From Lentisphaeria bacterium (lineage in GTDB: Bacteria; Verrucomicrobiota; Lentisphaeria; Victivallales; UBA1829), in NCBI GenBank assembly GCA_017623265.1, contig JAGAPM010000083.1, positions 1 to 10,790 of the forward strand: DNA of 10,790 bases. The letters run 5' to 3'. The position numbers and the translations under genes are program-made. Each line of letters begins with the position of its first letter. The first letter of the stretch is position 1. A model generated the notes under the pieces. It was not told the origin of the DNA and made no database searches. It was given only the letters and a program-made list of their open reading frames with translations. Below are positions 1 to 5,874 of this stretch, in pieces.

Positions 1-93
1 CTCAGCCTTGCCGAGATCCGGGAAATGGTCAATAAGATGTTCGCCGCCAATAAAAAGTATCTGCCCCACTTCAAAAGCCTGAAAGTGCGGTAA
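1..93 (+). CDS. C-terminal fragment of an unidentified protein
   Basis: Frame 1 is open from the window edge and ends at a TAA at 91-93, giving the last 30 residues of a protein (it begins LSLAEIREMVNKMF and ends KSLKVR). The fragment is charged and probably helical. I do not recognise the family from so short a tail. It lies on the same strand as the PTPS-like gene, but the large structured element at 111-275 separates them, so the two are probably not translationally coupled. The call as coding rests on the open frame, plausible amino acid composition and the hairpin beginning 18 nt after the stop. Confidence 0.55.
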   Translation, partial: LSLAEIREMVNKMFAANKKYLPHFKSLKVR

Positions 94-110
94 GTTACAG
101 CAATAGCCAC

Positions 111-275
111 GCCCGGGGCGCAGACCGCCGGATCAGCCGGAAGGCTGATCCGGCATGCTTTTTCCGGCGGCGCTGTACACCACCGCACCGGAGCTTTTCC
201 GCCGCCGGAAAAAAGCAGCGTCACGCACACGCCCGCTGCCGCGGGCGTGGTGCGTGACGGGTCTGCGCCCCGGGC
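111..275. repeat. Four-stem, almost fully base-paired inverted-repeat element (structured RNA, terminator cluster or MITE-like)
   Basis: The 165 bases fold into four contiguous stems. P1: 111-126 pairs perfectly with 260-275 (16 bp, gcccggggcgcagacc and its complement). P2: 127-138 pairs with 143-154 (12 bp, GGAA loop, a GNRA-type tetraloop). P3: 157-172 pairs with 200-216 (16 bp, one bulged A at 214, 27-nt apical loop). P4: 219-236 pairs with 241-259 (18 bp, one bulged G at 249/250, loop TGCC). Junction linkers are 0, 2 (155-156), 2 (217-218) and 0 nt. The sequence shows the pairing directly. The role is inferred: it may be a structured RNA, a transcription barrier (T-rich 281-298 follows), or a non-autonomous mobile repeat with 16-bp terminal inverted repeats. 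No target-site duplication and no ORF of its own were seen. Confidence 0.8.
127..163 (+). terminator. Terminator-like hairpin after the 5' edge gene
   Basis: A perfect 12-bp stem (127-138 with 143-154) closed by a GGAA tetraloop is followed after four bases by five T (159-163). It lies 33 nt after the TAA of the edge gene, the right place for intrinsic termination. It is also arm P2 of the larger structure at 111-275, and the T run belongs to arm P3, so termination may be only one of its roles. Confidence 0.5.
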
Positions 276-343
276 TGCATTTTTCTTTCATTATTTTTTG
301 TCTTGCGCAACTTTCTGCATCTGAAATGCTGTCCATGCTACAA

Positions 344-356
344 CCGGATGATCCGG
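344..356. promoter_or_regulatory. Small palindrome upstream of the PTPS-like gene (possible operator)
   Basis: The sequence ccggat-g-atccgg is a perfect 6-bp dyad with a one-base centre, 38 nt upstream of the start codon at 395. It could be an operator or a small hairpin in the leader. No convincing -35/-10 pair was found around it, and 6-bp dyads arise by chance, so this is tentative. The rest of 276-394 holds a T-rich stretch (281-298) and the strong ribosome binding site at 382-387. Confidence 0.2.
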
Positions 357-394
357 CAGAACGCTCATCATTACCCAAAAAAGGAGGAAAAAGC

Positions 395-964
395 ATGAGA
401 TCGATCACAAAACTTGACATCCAGTACGCCCACCGGTTCTACAACTTCAAGGGGGAAGCACAGTATCTGCACGGACACACCGGAAAACTGACAATTGAAG
501 TGGAGGACACCGTCAATCCCGGCGTGAACATGGTGTTCCCCTGCAACGAGATCCAGAAGACTGCACGGAATCTGCTGCAGAATTTTGACCACGCTCTGAT
601 CCTGCGGGAGGATGATCCCCTGCTGCCGGCGATCCTGACGGTCTATGAAAAACAGGGTATCCGGAACGGCGCTCCCACCAACAAGATGAAAGGGCCTGCC
701 TTCAAAACGGAACTTGCCACGGCGTATCCGGAGTGCCGTCTTGTTGTCACAAAAGAGACCATGACGGTGGAAGGCATGATCAAGATCGTTTACGATCTGC
801 TGAAAGATAAACTGAACATTGCAAAATTGACTTTCACCAGTGGTGTCAATGCGGCAACACAGGAGTATAAGCCCACCGGTACCCATGACCGCTGTCCCTG
901 CTGCGGGATCGAGCTGGGACCTGATGGCGTCTGCCCCAAGTGCGGCTGCCGTAAATCATCGTAA
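395..964 (+). CDS. 6-pyruvoyl-tetrahydropterin synthase / QueD-like protein with C-terminal zinc ribbon, catalytic Cys replaced
   Basis: This 189-residue protein belongs to the PTPS/6-carboxy-tetrahydropterin synthase fold (family knowledge: zinc-dependent enzymes converting dihydroneopterin triphosphate in queuosine, folate or biopterin synthesis). The three zinc histidines are visible: H13 in YAHRF and H26/H28 in LHGH. The Asp-His pair is D65-H66 (FDHALIL), and the substrate-binding Glu is E126 (TVEGM). The residue that is normally the catalytic Cys, four before HGH, is Ala22. The Glu that marks PTPS-III (ExxHGH) is Gln23. The C-terminus adds a zinc ribbon, CPCC at 167-170 and CPKC at 180-183, which is not part of the standard E. 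coli QueD. The start at 395 is chosen for its AAGGAGG at 381-387. The open frame further upstream to 155 runs through the hairpin element and looks noncoding. The activity is therefore uncertain. Confidence 0.85.
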   Translation: MRSITKLDIQYAHRFYNFKGEAQYLHGHTGKLTIEVEDTVNPGVNMVFPCNEIQKTARNLLQNFDHALILREDDPLLPAILTVYEKQGIRNGAPTNKMKGPAFKTELATAYPECRLVVTKETMTVEGMIKIVYDLLKDKLNIAKLTFTSGVNAATQEYKPTGTHDRCPCCGIELGPDGVCPKCGCRKSS

Positions 965-980
965 GCGATAGATCGCCGGA

Positions 981-1010
981 GCCGGGATCGTAAAGGCGAT
1001 CCCGGCTTTT
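981..1010 (+). terminator. Rho-independent terminator after the PTPS-like gene
   Basis: A perfect 10-bp stem, gccgggatcg (981-990) with cgatcccggc (997-1006), has a 6-nt loop and is followed by TTTT (1007-1010). It begins 16 nt after the stop codon at 964. It abuts the end of the convergent AraC-type gene (stop at 1009-1011). There is no T run on the minus strand side, so it is oriented for the + strand gene. Confidence 0.85.
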
Positions 1011-1785
1011 ACTGCGTGTTGATGTGAGCGGCGAGCCGTTGCTGACGGTACTCGGAAGGGCGCATGGAAAATTCCTCCAGAAACCGTTTCCGGAAGTAGG
1101 TGAGATCGGAAAAACCGCTGTTGTATGCTGCCTCTTTGATGCTGGAGTAACCGGACGCCAGCAGCGATGCCGCATGAGTCAAACGGATCCGGTTCAGGCT
1201 GTCCGTCAATGTACAGTGAAACTGCTGGTGGAACACTCTGCCCAGATAGTCCGCATTGCAGTTCAGTTCTTTTGCGATCAATGCCGTGGAAAGATGTTCC
1301 GCAAATCGCAGCTTCATGATCCGCAGTGCCGCATTGGCAAGACTTTTGTTGATGACGGAATTATCTTCTCCGGTCCGGCGGGTCTCATTCATCAGGAGCG
1401 CCAGAAGCAGATCGCAGCTGACCGGGTCCCGGTCCAGTGCTTGTTCGGTCAGAAGCATGGAAAGATAATTCCCCATCCTGCCGGGGTGGATGATATGTCC
1501 GGTCTGTGGAAAACGCTTCAATACCTCACTTTTGCCGGTGAAATGTCCCCAGAAAAAAGAAAGATTCGCCGGATACTGCGTTAGCCCGCCGTGTTCTCTG
1601 CCGGGGTAGAGATAGAGAAAATCTCCGCTTTGCAGATGAAATTCCTGATTTTCCTCAAACATATCCAGCGTGCCGCCGATCACGTAGATCAGCTCCATGG
1701 TATCAATGGTCCGGGTAATGTGCCGTCCGGTCCCCCGGGAGATAAACTTCCCCCCGTTCAGAAAGTGAAAATCTGTTTTCAGCAT
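1009..1785 (-). CDS. AraC/XylS-family transcriptional regulator with N-terminal cupin sensor domain
   Basis: This 258-residue protein has the two-part layout of AraC-type sugar regulators. An N-terminal cupin-like sensor lies at about residues 29-80 (MELIYVIGG, then LQSGDFLYLYPGREHGG, with the typical dry PG-x-x-H ligand-arm motif). A C-terminal double helix-turn-helix follows from about residue 160: the first HTH is around LIAKELNCNADYLGRVF and the second around IKEAAYNSGFSDLTYFRKRF, ending in the family signature MRPSEYR. I chose the ATG at 1785 because gaggttctt precedes it (GAGG, 5-nt spacing). A longer form from a TTG at 1851 has no ribosome site and would overlap the promoter. The gene is divergent from GH127 and most likely controls it in response to an arabinose-containing or related sugar. 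The ligand is inferred, not shown. Confidence 0.93.
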   Translation of the reverse strand: MLKTDFHFLNGGKFISRGTGRHITRTIDTMELIYVIGGTLDMFEENQEFHLQSGDFLYLYPGREHGGLTQYPANLSFFWGHFTGKSEVLKRFPQTGHIIHPGRMGNYLSMLLTEQALDRDPVSCDLLLALLMNETRRTGEDNSVINKSLANAALRIMKLRFAEHLSTALIAKELNCNADYLGRVFHQQFHCTLTDSLNRIRLTHAASLLASGYSSIKEAAYNSGFSDLTYFRKRFLEEFSMRPSEYRQQRLAAHINTQ

Positions 1786-1821
1786 AAGAACCTCAAAAGT
1801 CGGAATTGTCTTCTTTTTTAC

Positions 1822-1851
1822 ATAATCTAACCTCTTGCAGAAAAAAGTCAA
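1822..1851 (-). promoter_or_regulatory. Promoter candidate for the AraC-type regulator
   Basis: On the minus strand, TTGACT (1851-1846, five of six bases of the -35 consensus) is followed after 16 nt by TAGATT (1829-1824), or after 18 nt by GATTAT (1827-1822), as -10. Its -35 box lies inside the spacer of the GH127 promoter candidate, so the two divergent promoters overlap and would compete or be co-regulated. Confidence 0.5.
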
Positions 1852-1863
1852 GCGTGATATTGT
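1835..1863 (+). promoter_or_regulatory. Promoter candidate for the GH127 gene
   Basis: TTGCAG (1835-1840) and TATTGT (1858-1863) are separated by exactly 17 nt. The -35 box matches consensus in only three positions, as expected for a promoter needing an AraC-type activator. Transcription would start about 40 nt upstream of the start codon at 1912. Confidence 0.4.
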
Positions 1864-1870
1864 AAAAACA

Positions 1871-1886
1871 GTTGAACGGACTCAAC
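1871..1886. promoter_or_regulatory. Inverted repeat gttga-N6-tcaac (possible operator)
   Basis: A 5-bp dyad, gttga (1871-1875) and tcaac (1882-1886), lies just downstream of the GH127 -10 box, between the divergent regulator and GH127. It could bind a regulator. AraC proteins more often use direct repeats, and I could not find a clear second copy, so this is a weak call. Confidence 0.25.
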
Positions 1887-1911
1887 CGAACAAATCACAG
1901 GAGAGTATGCT

Positions 1912-3759
1912 ATGAGAAGATTCAACCGTCCGGCATTGTGTGATGTCCGCCCTGCGGACCCTGTTTTTGCAAAGCGTATTGCCACCGGCATTGCCCGCAC
2001 CATTCCCGCCGCCATGGAAAAGACCGTGGAGACCGGCAGACTGGATGCCTTCCGCCTGAACTGGCAGGAAGGTCAGCCCAACAAACCCCACATCTTTTGG
2101 GATTCCGATACCGCAAAAGTGCTGGAAGGCATGGCGTACAGTCTGGCGCTTCAGCCCGATCCGGAACTGGAAAAGGCATACGACGAATGGGTGGATCTGA
2201 TTTGTTCCGCCCAGCAGGAAGATGGCTACCTCAATACCTATTACACCCAGTTTGAACAGGATCAGCGCTGGCAGCATCTTTCCTGGGCGCACGAACTTTA
2301 CTGCGCCGGACACCTGATGGAAGCCGCCGTGGCGGGCTATGAATGTCTCGGTAAACGGAAACTGCTGGATTGCCTCTGTCGCTATGCAGATTACATCGGC
2401 TCCGTTTTCGGGCTGGAGGAAGGCAAGCGCCGCGGCTGGCCCGGACATGAGGAGATCGAGCTTGCTCTCATCAAGCTGTATCGCGCCACCGGCAACGAAC
2501 GTTACCTGAAACTTTCCTCCTATTTTTTGAACGACCGCGGCACAAAGCCCAATGTCTTTGAGATGGAAAAAGACGGCGGAAGTATCAGCACCGCTCTGCA
2601 GGCACACTTGCCTGTCCGGGAACAGGATACGCCCGTGGGACACGCAGTCCGCATGGTCTATCTCCTTGCCGGGATGGCGGATGTGGCGGATGAGGAAAAC
2701 GATCCCTCCCTGCTTGACGCCTGCGACCGTCTTTTTGAAGCGCTCCGGCAGAAAATGATGTATATCACCGGCGGCATCGGTTCTTCCTTCTCCGGGGAAA
2801 AATTTACCGTCCCCTACGACCTGACCAACAGTTCCCTGATGTATGCGGAAAGCTGCGCCGCCATCGGGCTGGCACAGTTTGCGATCCGTATGTTCAACAT
2901 TACCGGCGAAAGCAAGTATCTGGATGTGGCGGAACTCGCCCTGTACAACGGAACCCTTTCCGGCATCAGCACGCAAGGCGATACCTATTTCTACACCAAC
3001 TATCTGGAAGTGGATGAAAACCTGCAGACTTACAATGCGGGCGCAAGGGAACGGCAGCCCTGGTTCAGCTGCTCCTGCTGCCCCACCAGTTTTGCCCGGT
3101 TCATCCCCCAGCTCGGCACCTTCCTTTGGTCTGCAGGCGATAACGGGATCGCCATGAACATCCCCGCCGCCTGCCATGCCGATCTGAAACTCAAAGACGG
3201 CAGAACGGTCTCCTGCAAAGTGGAGGGCAATTACCCCTACGATGGCGCCATCCGTATTACGATGGAAACTGCCGGCGACTATCGGTTGACTCTGCGGATC
3301 CCCGCCTGGTGCAAGGGATATTCCGTTAAGGTCAACGGCGCCGCTGCGGAGGCAGTGATCGAGCGCAATTGGAATGCGGGCGATGTGGTGGAACTGGATC
3401 TGGAGATGCCTGTCAGCGTGATCCGATCCAATACCAGGGTCACCGGCAACAACGGAAGAGTCGCGCTGAAACGCGGTCCTGTCGTTTATGCTTTGGAACA
3501 GGTGGACCAGACGGTGCCTGTCCGGGAGATGATCCTGGATCTCAATGCCGGATTCCGCCTCGTTCCCGCTCCTGAGGGTCTGCCCGAAGGGACCCTTGCC
3601 ATCGCAGGAAGCGCAGTCCGCGAATTTTTCAAGGATGACGCTGCCCTTTACACGGATGCCGCCCCTGAAACAGAAAACACCACTTTCACGGCGATCCCCT
3701 ATGCTCTCTGGCAGAATCGCGGCGCCGGCAATATGGCGGTCTGGGTCCGCGCCCGGTAA
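1912..3759 (+). CDS. GH127-family beta-L-arabinofuranosidase
   Basis: This 615-residue protein matches glycoside hydrolase family 127 (type enzyme HypBA1, about 658 residues, releasing beta-L-arabinofuranose from arabino-oligosaccharides with a zinc-coordinated cysteine nucleophile). The opening FNRPALCDVRPADPVFAKR and the helical-barrel motif with EDGYLNTYYT are visible. The active-site set is complete: acid/base Glu296 in SGEKFTVPYDLTN, zinc ligands Glu313 and Cys315 in YAESCAAIG, and Cys389-Cys390 in CSCCPTSFARF. Spacing between these residues resembles the type enzyme. A C-terminal beta-sandwich follows (DYRLTLRIPAWC, then ALKRGPVVYALE). There is no signal peptide, so it should act in the cytoplasm on imported oligosaccharides. 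The start at 1912 has CAGGAGAG upstream (1898-1905). It is divergent from the AraC-type gene and closed by its own terminator. Related GH146 is the main alternative. Confidence 0.92.
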   Translation: MRRFNRPALCDVRPADPVFAKRIATGIARTIPAAMEKTVETGRLDAFRLNWQEGQPNKPHIFWDSDTAKVLEGMAYSLALQPDPELEKAYDEWVDLICSAQQEDGYLNTYYTQFEQDQRWQHLSWAHELYCAGHLMEAAVAGYECLGKRKLLDCLCRYADYIGSVFGLEEGKRRGWPGHEEIELALIKLYRATGNERYLKLSSYFLNDRGTKPNVFEMEKDGGSISTALQAHLPVREQDTPVGHAVRMVYLLAGMADVADEENDPSLLDACDRLFEALRQKMMYITGGIGSSFSGEKFTVPYDLTNSSLMYAESCAAIGLAQFAIRMFNITGESKYLDVAELALYNGTLSGISTQGDTYFYTNYLEVDENLQTYNAGARERQPWFSCSCCPTSFARFIPQLGTFLWSAGDNGIAMNIPAACHADLKLKDGRTVSCKVEGNYPYDGAIRITMETAGDYRLTLRIPAWCKGYSVKVNGAAAEAVIERNWNAGDVVELDLEMPVSVIRSNTRVTGNNGRVALKRGPVVYALEQVDQTVPVREMILDLNAGFRLVPAPEGLPEGTLAIAGSAVREFFKDDAALYTDAAPETENTTFTAIPYALWQNRGAGNMAVWVRAR

Positions 3760-3778
3760 ATGCAACAGCACTTTTTTT

Positions 3779-3817
3779 ACTCATCCGCTCTGAATCCATC
3801 GGGCGGATGAGTTTTTT
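3779..3817 (+). terminator. Rho-independent terminator after GH127
   Basis: A 10-bp stem, actcatccgc (3779-3788) with gcggatgagt (3803-3812), has a 14-nt loop and is followed by a six-T run (3812-3817). It starts 20 nt after the GH127 stop. It separates GH127 from the secreted two-gene operon downstream. Confidence 0.85.
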
Positions 3818-3862
3818 ATATCGTCATTTCCGCGGAAAAAAATGTGTTGCCGTTTTCCAGAT

Positions 3863-3890
3863 TTGAAGTCCGCATTTCGTGTGTTATATT
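3863..3890 (+). promoter_or_regulatory. Promoter candidate for the DUF4091 / helical-repeat operon
   Basis: TTGAAG (3863-3868) and TATATT (3885-3890, five of six bases of consensus) are spaced 16 nt apart, about 30 nt upstream of the start codon at 3921. The strong terminator just upstream supports a fresh transcription start here. No operator-like repeat was seen. Confidence 0.55.
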
Positions 3891-3920
3891 TACCGGATGA
3901 TGCAAATCAAGGAGAAAAAT

Positions 3921-5861
3921 ATGAAACCGATCCGGAAAATCGTTGCAGGTCTTGCCCTTACCGTTCTGCTGCCCTGGGGTGTTTCTGCGCAGGTTGAAAA
4001 GATCACGGATGCTGTTTACCGTGACCAGCTTGAAGCGTTGCCGCAGCTGATCGAAGCGGCAAAAAATCCGTATCTCAAAGAACACCTTTCCTCATTGAAG
4101 CCGGAAACGATGGAGGAAAAGGCGTTTGTGGCAGCCGTCCGGGTGGCGGCAGACCTGAACTGCAAGCCGGATTTCGCCGGAAAAGTTGCCCATTATGCTG
4201 TCCCTGCCATGAGCGAAATGATGCGCCTTCCGGAGGTGTATCCCCTCGATGGCAAAGCCCTTGCACCGGTCCGGATCGTGACGGCACAAGAGGAATACGA
4301 ACCGGGATCCTTTCAGGTCTATCCGTTGACTGATCTCGGCAAGGTGGAATTCAAACTTTCCGATTTCAAAAATGAAAACGGCACGGTATTTCCCGCAGAT
4401 CAGCTGGATTTGAAAGTCATCAAGGTGTGGTATCAGAACAAAAATGCGTGGTGGAGTTACTTTGCTGATACAGAACTGAAACTGGTCCCGGAACTGCTGC
4501 TGAACGATGAGGATCTGATCAAAGTCGATACCGAAACCGTACAGAATTATGCCCGCCTGACCGAAAAGAACGGCAGGATCTCTTATTTCTGGATGACCGC
4601 CCCCACGGAAATCGACAAGCGTTTCGGGATCCAGGCATGGTACCGGGAGTCCGCATTCCACTGTATGACACCCAATTTCCGGGATGCGAAAACCCTGCAG
4701 CCCGTAACACTGGAGCAGGGGAAGTTCAAACAGTTCTTTCTGACCGTTCACACCCGGAAGGGACAGGAACCCGGTCTTTACAACGGCGCTGTTTTCATGG
4801 TCAGAGACGGAGTTGAAATCGGCACGATCCCGGTTCAGATCCGGGTGCTGCCCTTTGTTCTGCCACAACCCGCCGCATACAGCAATGTGAATAAGCCCTT
4901 CCTCGTTTCCTCCTACAACTGCGTGAATCTCAAGATGTTCACCGCACAGAACGGCAATGATATGGAACTGGCGAAGCGGCAGCTTTACAATGTACTGGAA
5001 AATCAGGTAAAACACAACCAGACCATGCACTGGATCCCCGGCAGTTCCAGCCTGTATGAACACTGGTTCACGCTGGATGTGATGCGACGCTGCGGAATGC
5101 GGATGGATTATGTCATGTGTGGACGCCCGATCCGGATCGGCGACACCCCCATGGATACGGTGCAGGATGCAAAGATCCAGAGCCGTCTCTACCGGGAAAA
5201 ACTCGGTCCGGATGCCATGATTTTTCTGGAGTACGGCGATGAACCCGGCGTTGGCTGGGTACGCCGGAATCTGAACTTTTTTGAGATCTATCAGAAAGAG
5301 GGGCTGGACTTCGCCATCGCCGGAAAGGATCAGGTCTTCTTTGCCGCCGGACATTCCTATCGTTTCTTCAACACCTCCCGTGAGCCGGAGGATCCCACTT
5401 CCACCCGCCTGTGGAACGAGGTGGGCAAAACATGGGTCGGCTGGTATGCCATGCAGCATGTGGGCGCAGAAAATCCGGCGTTCAACCGCCGTCAGAACGG
5501 GATGGCACCCTATCTTGCGAACTACAGCGCCCTGTGCAATTACGCCCATTAGCTCGGCCCTTACAATGACCGTTCGGATACCTATAAACCCATGATTTAC
5601 GCTTACGGCTGCGGCGACGGCGTGATCGATACCCTTCAGTGGGAGGGATTCCGGGAGGGCGTGGATGACATCCGCTATGCCACGCTGCTCAAACGGCTCG
5701 CGCTGGAAGCGGCTGATTCCAAAGATGTTGCAATTGAGTATCAGGGACGCGCAGCACTGCAGTTCTTTGCGGAGATCGATTCTGCTTCTGCCGATATGAA
5801 CACGGTTCGGCTGGAGATGATTTCCCGGATCCTCAAACTTAAAAAACTCCTGAACAAGTAA
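3921..5861 (+). CDS. Secreted DUF4091-type putative glycoside hydrolase, with in-frame TAG at codon 544
   Basis: The frame encodes 646 residues if the TAG at 5550-5552 is read through. The start at 3921 is preceded by CAAGGAG with a 6-nt spacing. A signal peptide is clear: MKPIRK, then a hydrophobic core, with predicted cleavage after GVSA. The middle carries a beta-sandwich-like region (about 130-310, with EPGLYNGAVF). A barrel region follows with FLEYGDEPG, where Asp440-Glu441 resembles the Asp-Glu pair used by GH123-like barrels. The C-terminal QWEGFREGVDDIRY motif (Glu575) is typical of DUF4091. Residues flanking the TAG (LCNYAH before, LGPYNDRSDTYKP after) continue the same domain in the same frame with no indel. 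The segment after the stop has no ribosome site of its own. It is probably an exported or periplasmic glycan hydrolase, with substrate unknown. If TAG terminates, the protein loses 103 residues and is likely inactive. Confidence 0.82.
5550..5552 (+). other. In-frame TAG codon inside the DUF4091 gene
   Basis: Codon 544 reads cat-TAG-ctc. The same frame stays open for another 102 codons and contains the conserved WEGFREG motif. CAG, AAG, TAC/TAT, TGG or TTG would each be one substitution away, so the intended residue cannot be deduced from the codon alone. Confidence 0.9.
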
Positions 5862-5874
5862 AGGAATGCGAAAA

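Noticed and set aside
155..394. N-terminal extension of the PTPS-like frame from an ATG at 155
   Set aside because: It runs through the hairpin element, gives an Arg-rich unlikely sequence, and the strong AAGGAGG sits before the ATG at 395.
276..394. preQ1 riboswitch upstream of the QueD-like gene
   Set aside because: I looked for the preQ1 pseudoknot pattern with an A-rich tail pairing into the ribosome site and did not find it. Only the small dyad at 344-356 is present.
1786..1851. Longer start (TTG at 1851) for the AraC-type regulator
   Set aside because: No ribosome site, and it would cover the promoter candidates. The ATG at 1785 has GAGG at good spacing.
1882..3771. Long antisense open frame opposite GH127
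   Set aside because: It mirrors the codon pattern of a gene with complete catalytic residues. Its protein has low-complexity, Gly/His/Ile-rich character and no recognisable domain.
4092..5549. Long antisense open frame opposite the DUF4091 gene
   Set aside because: Same shadow effect. The + strand carries a signal peptide and family motifs, and no ribosome site supports the antisense start.
5592..5861. Separate small gene of 89 codons after the TAG
   Set aside because: No ribosome site before the ATG at 5592; its sequence is the C-terminus of the DUF4091 protein in the same frame.
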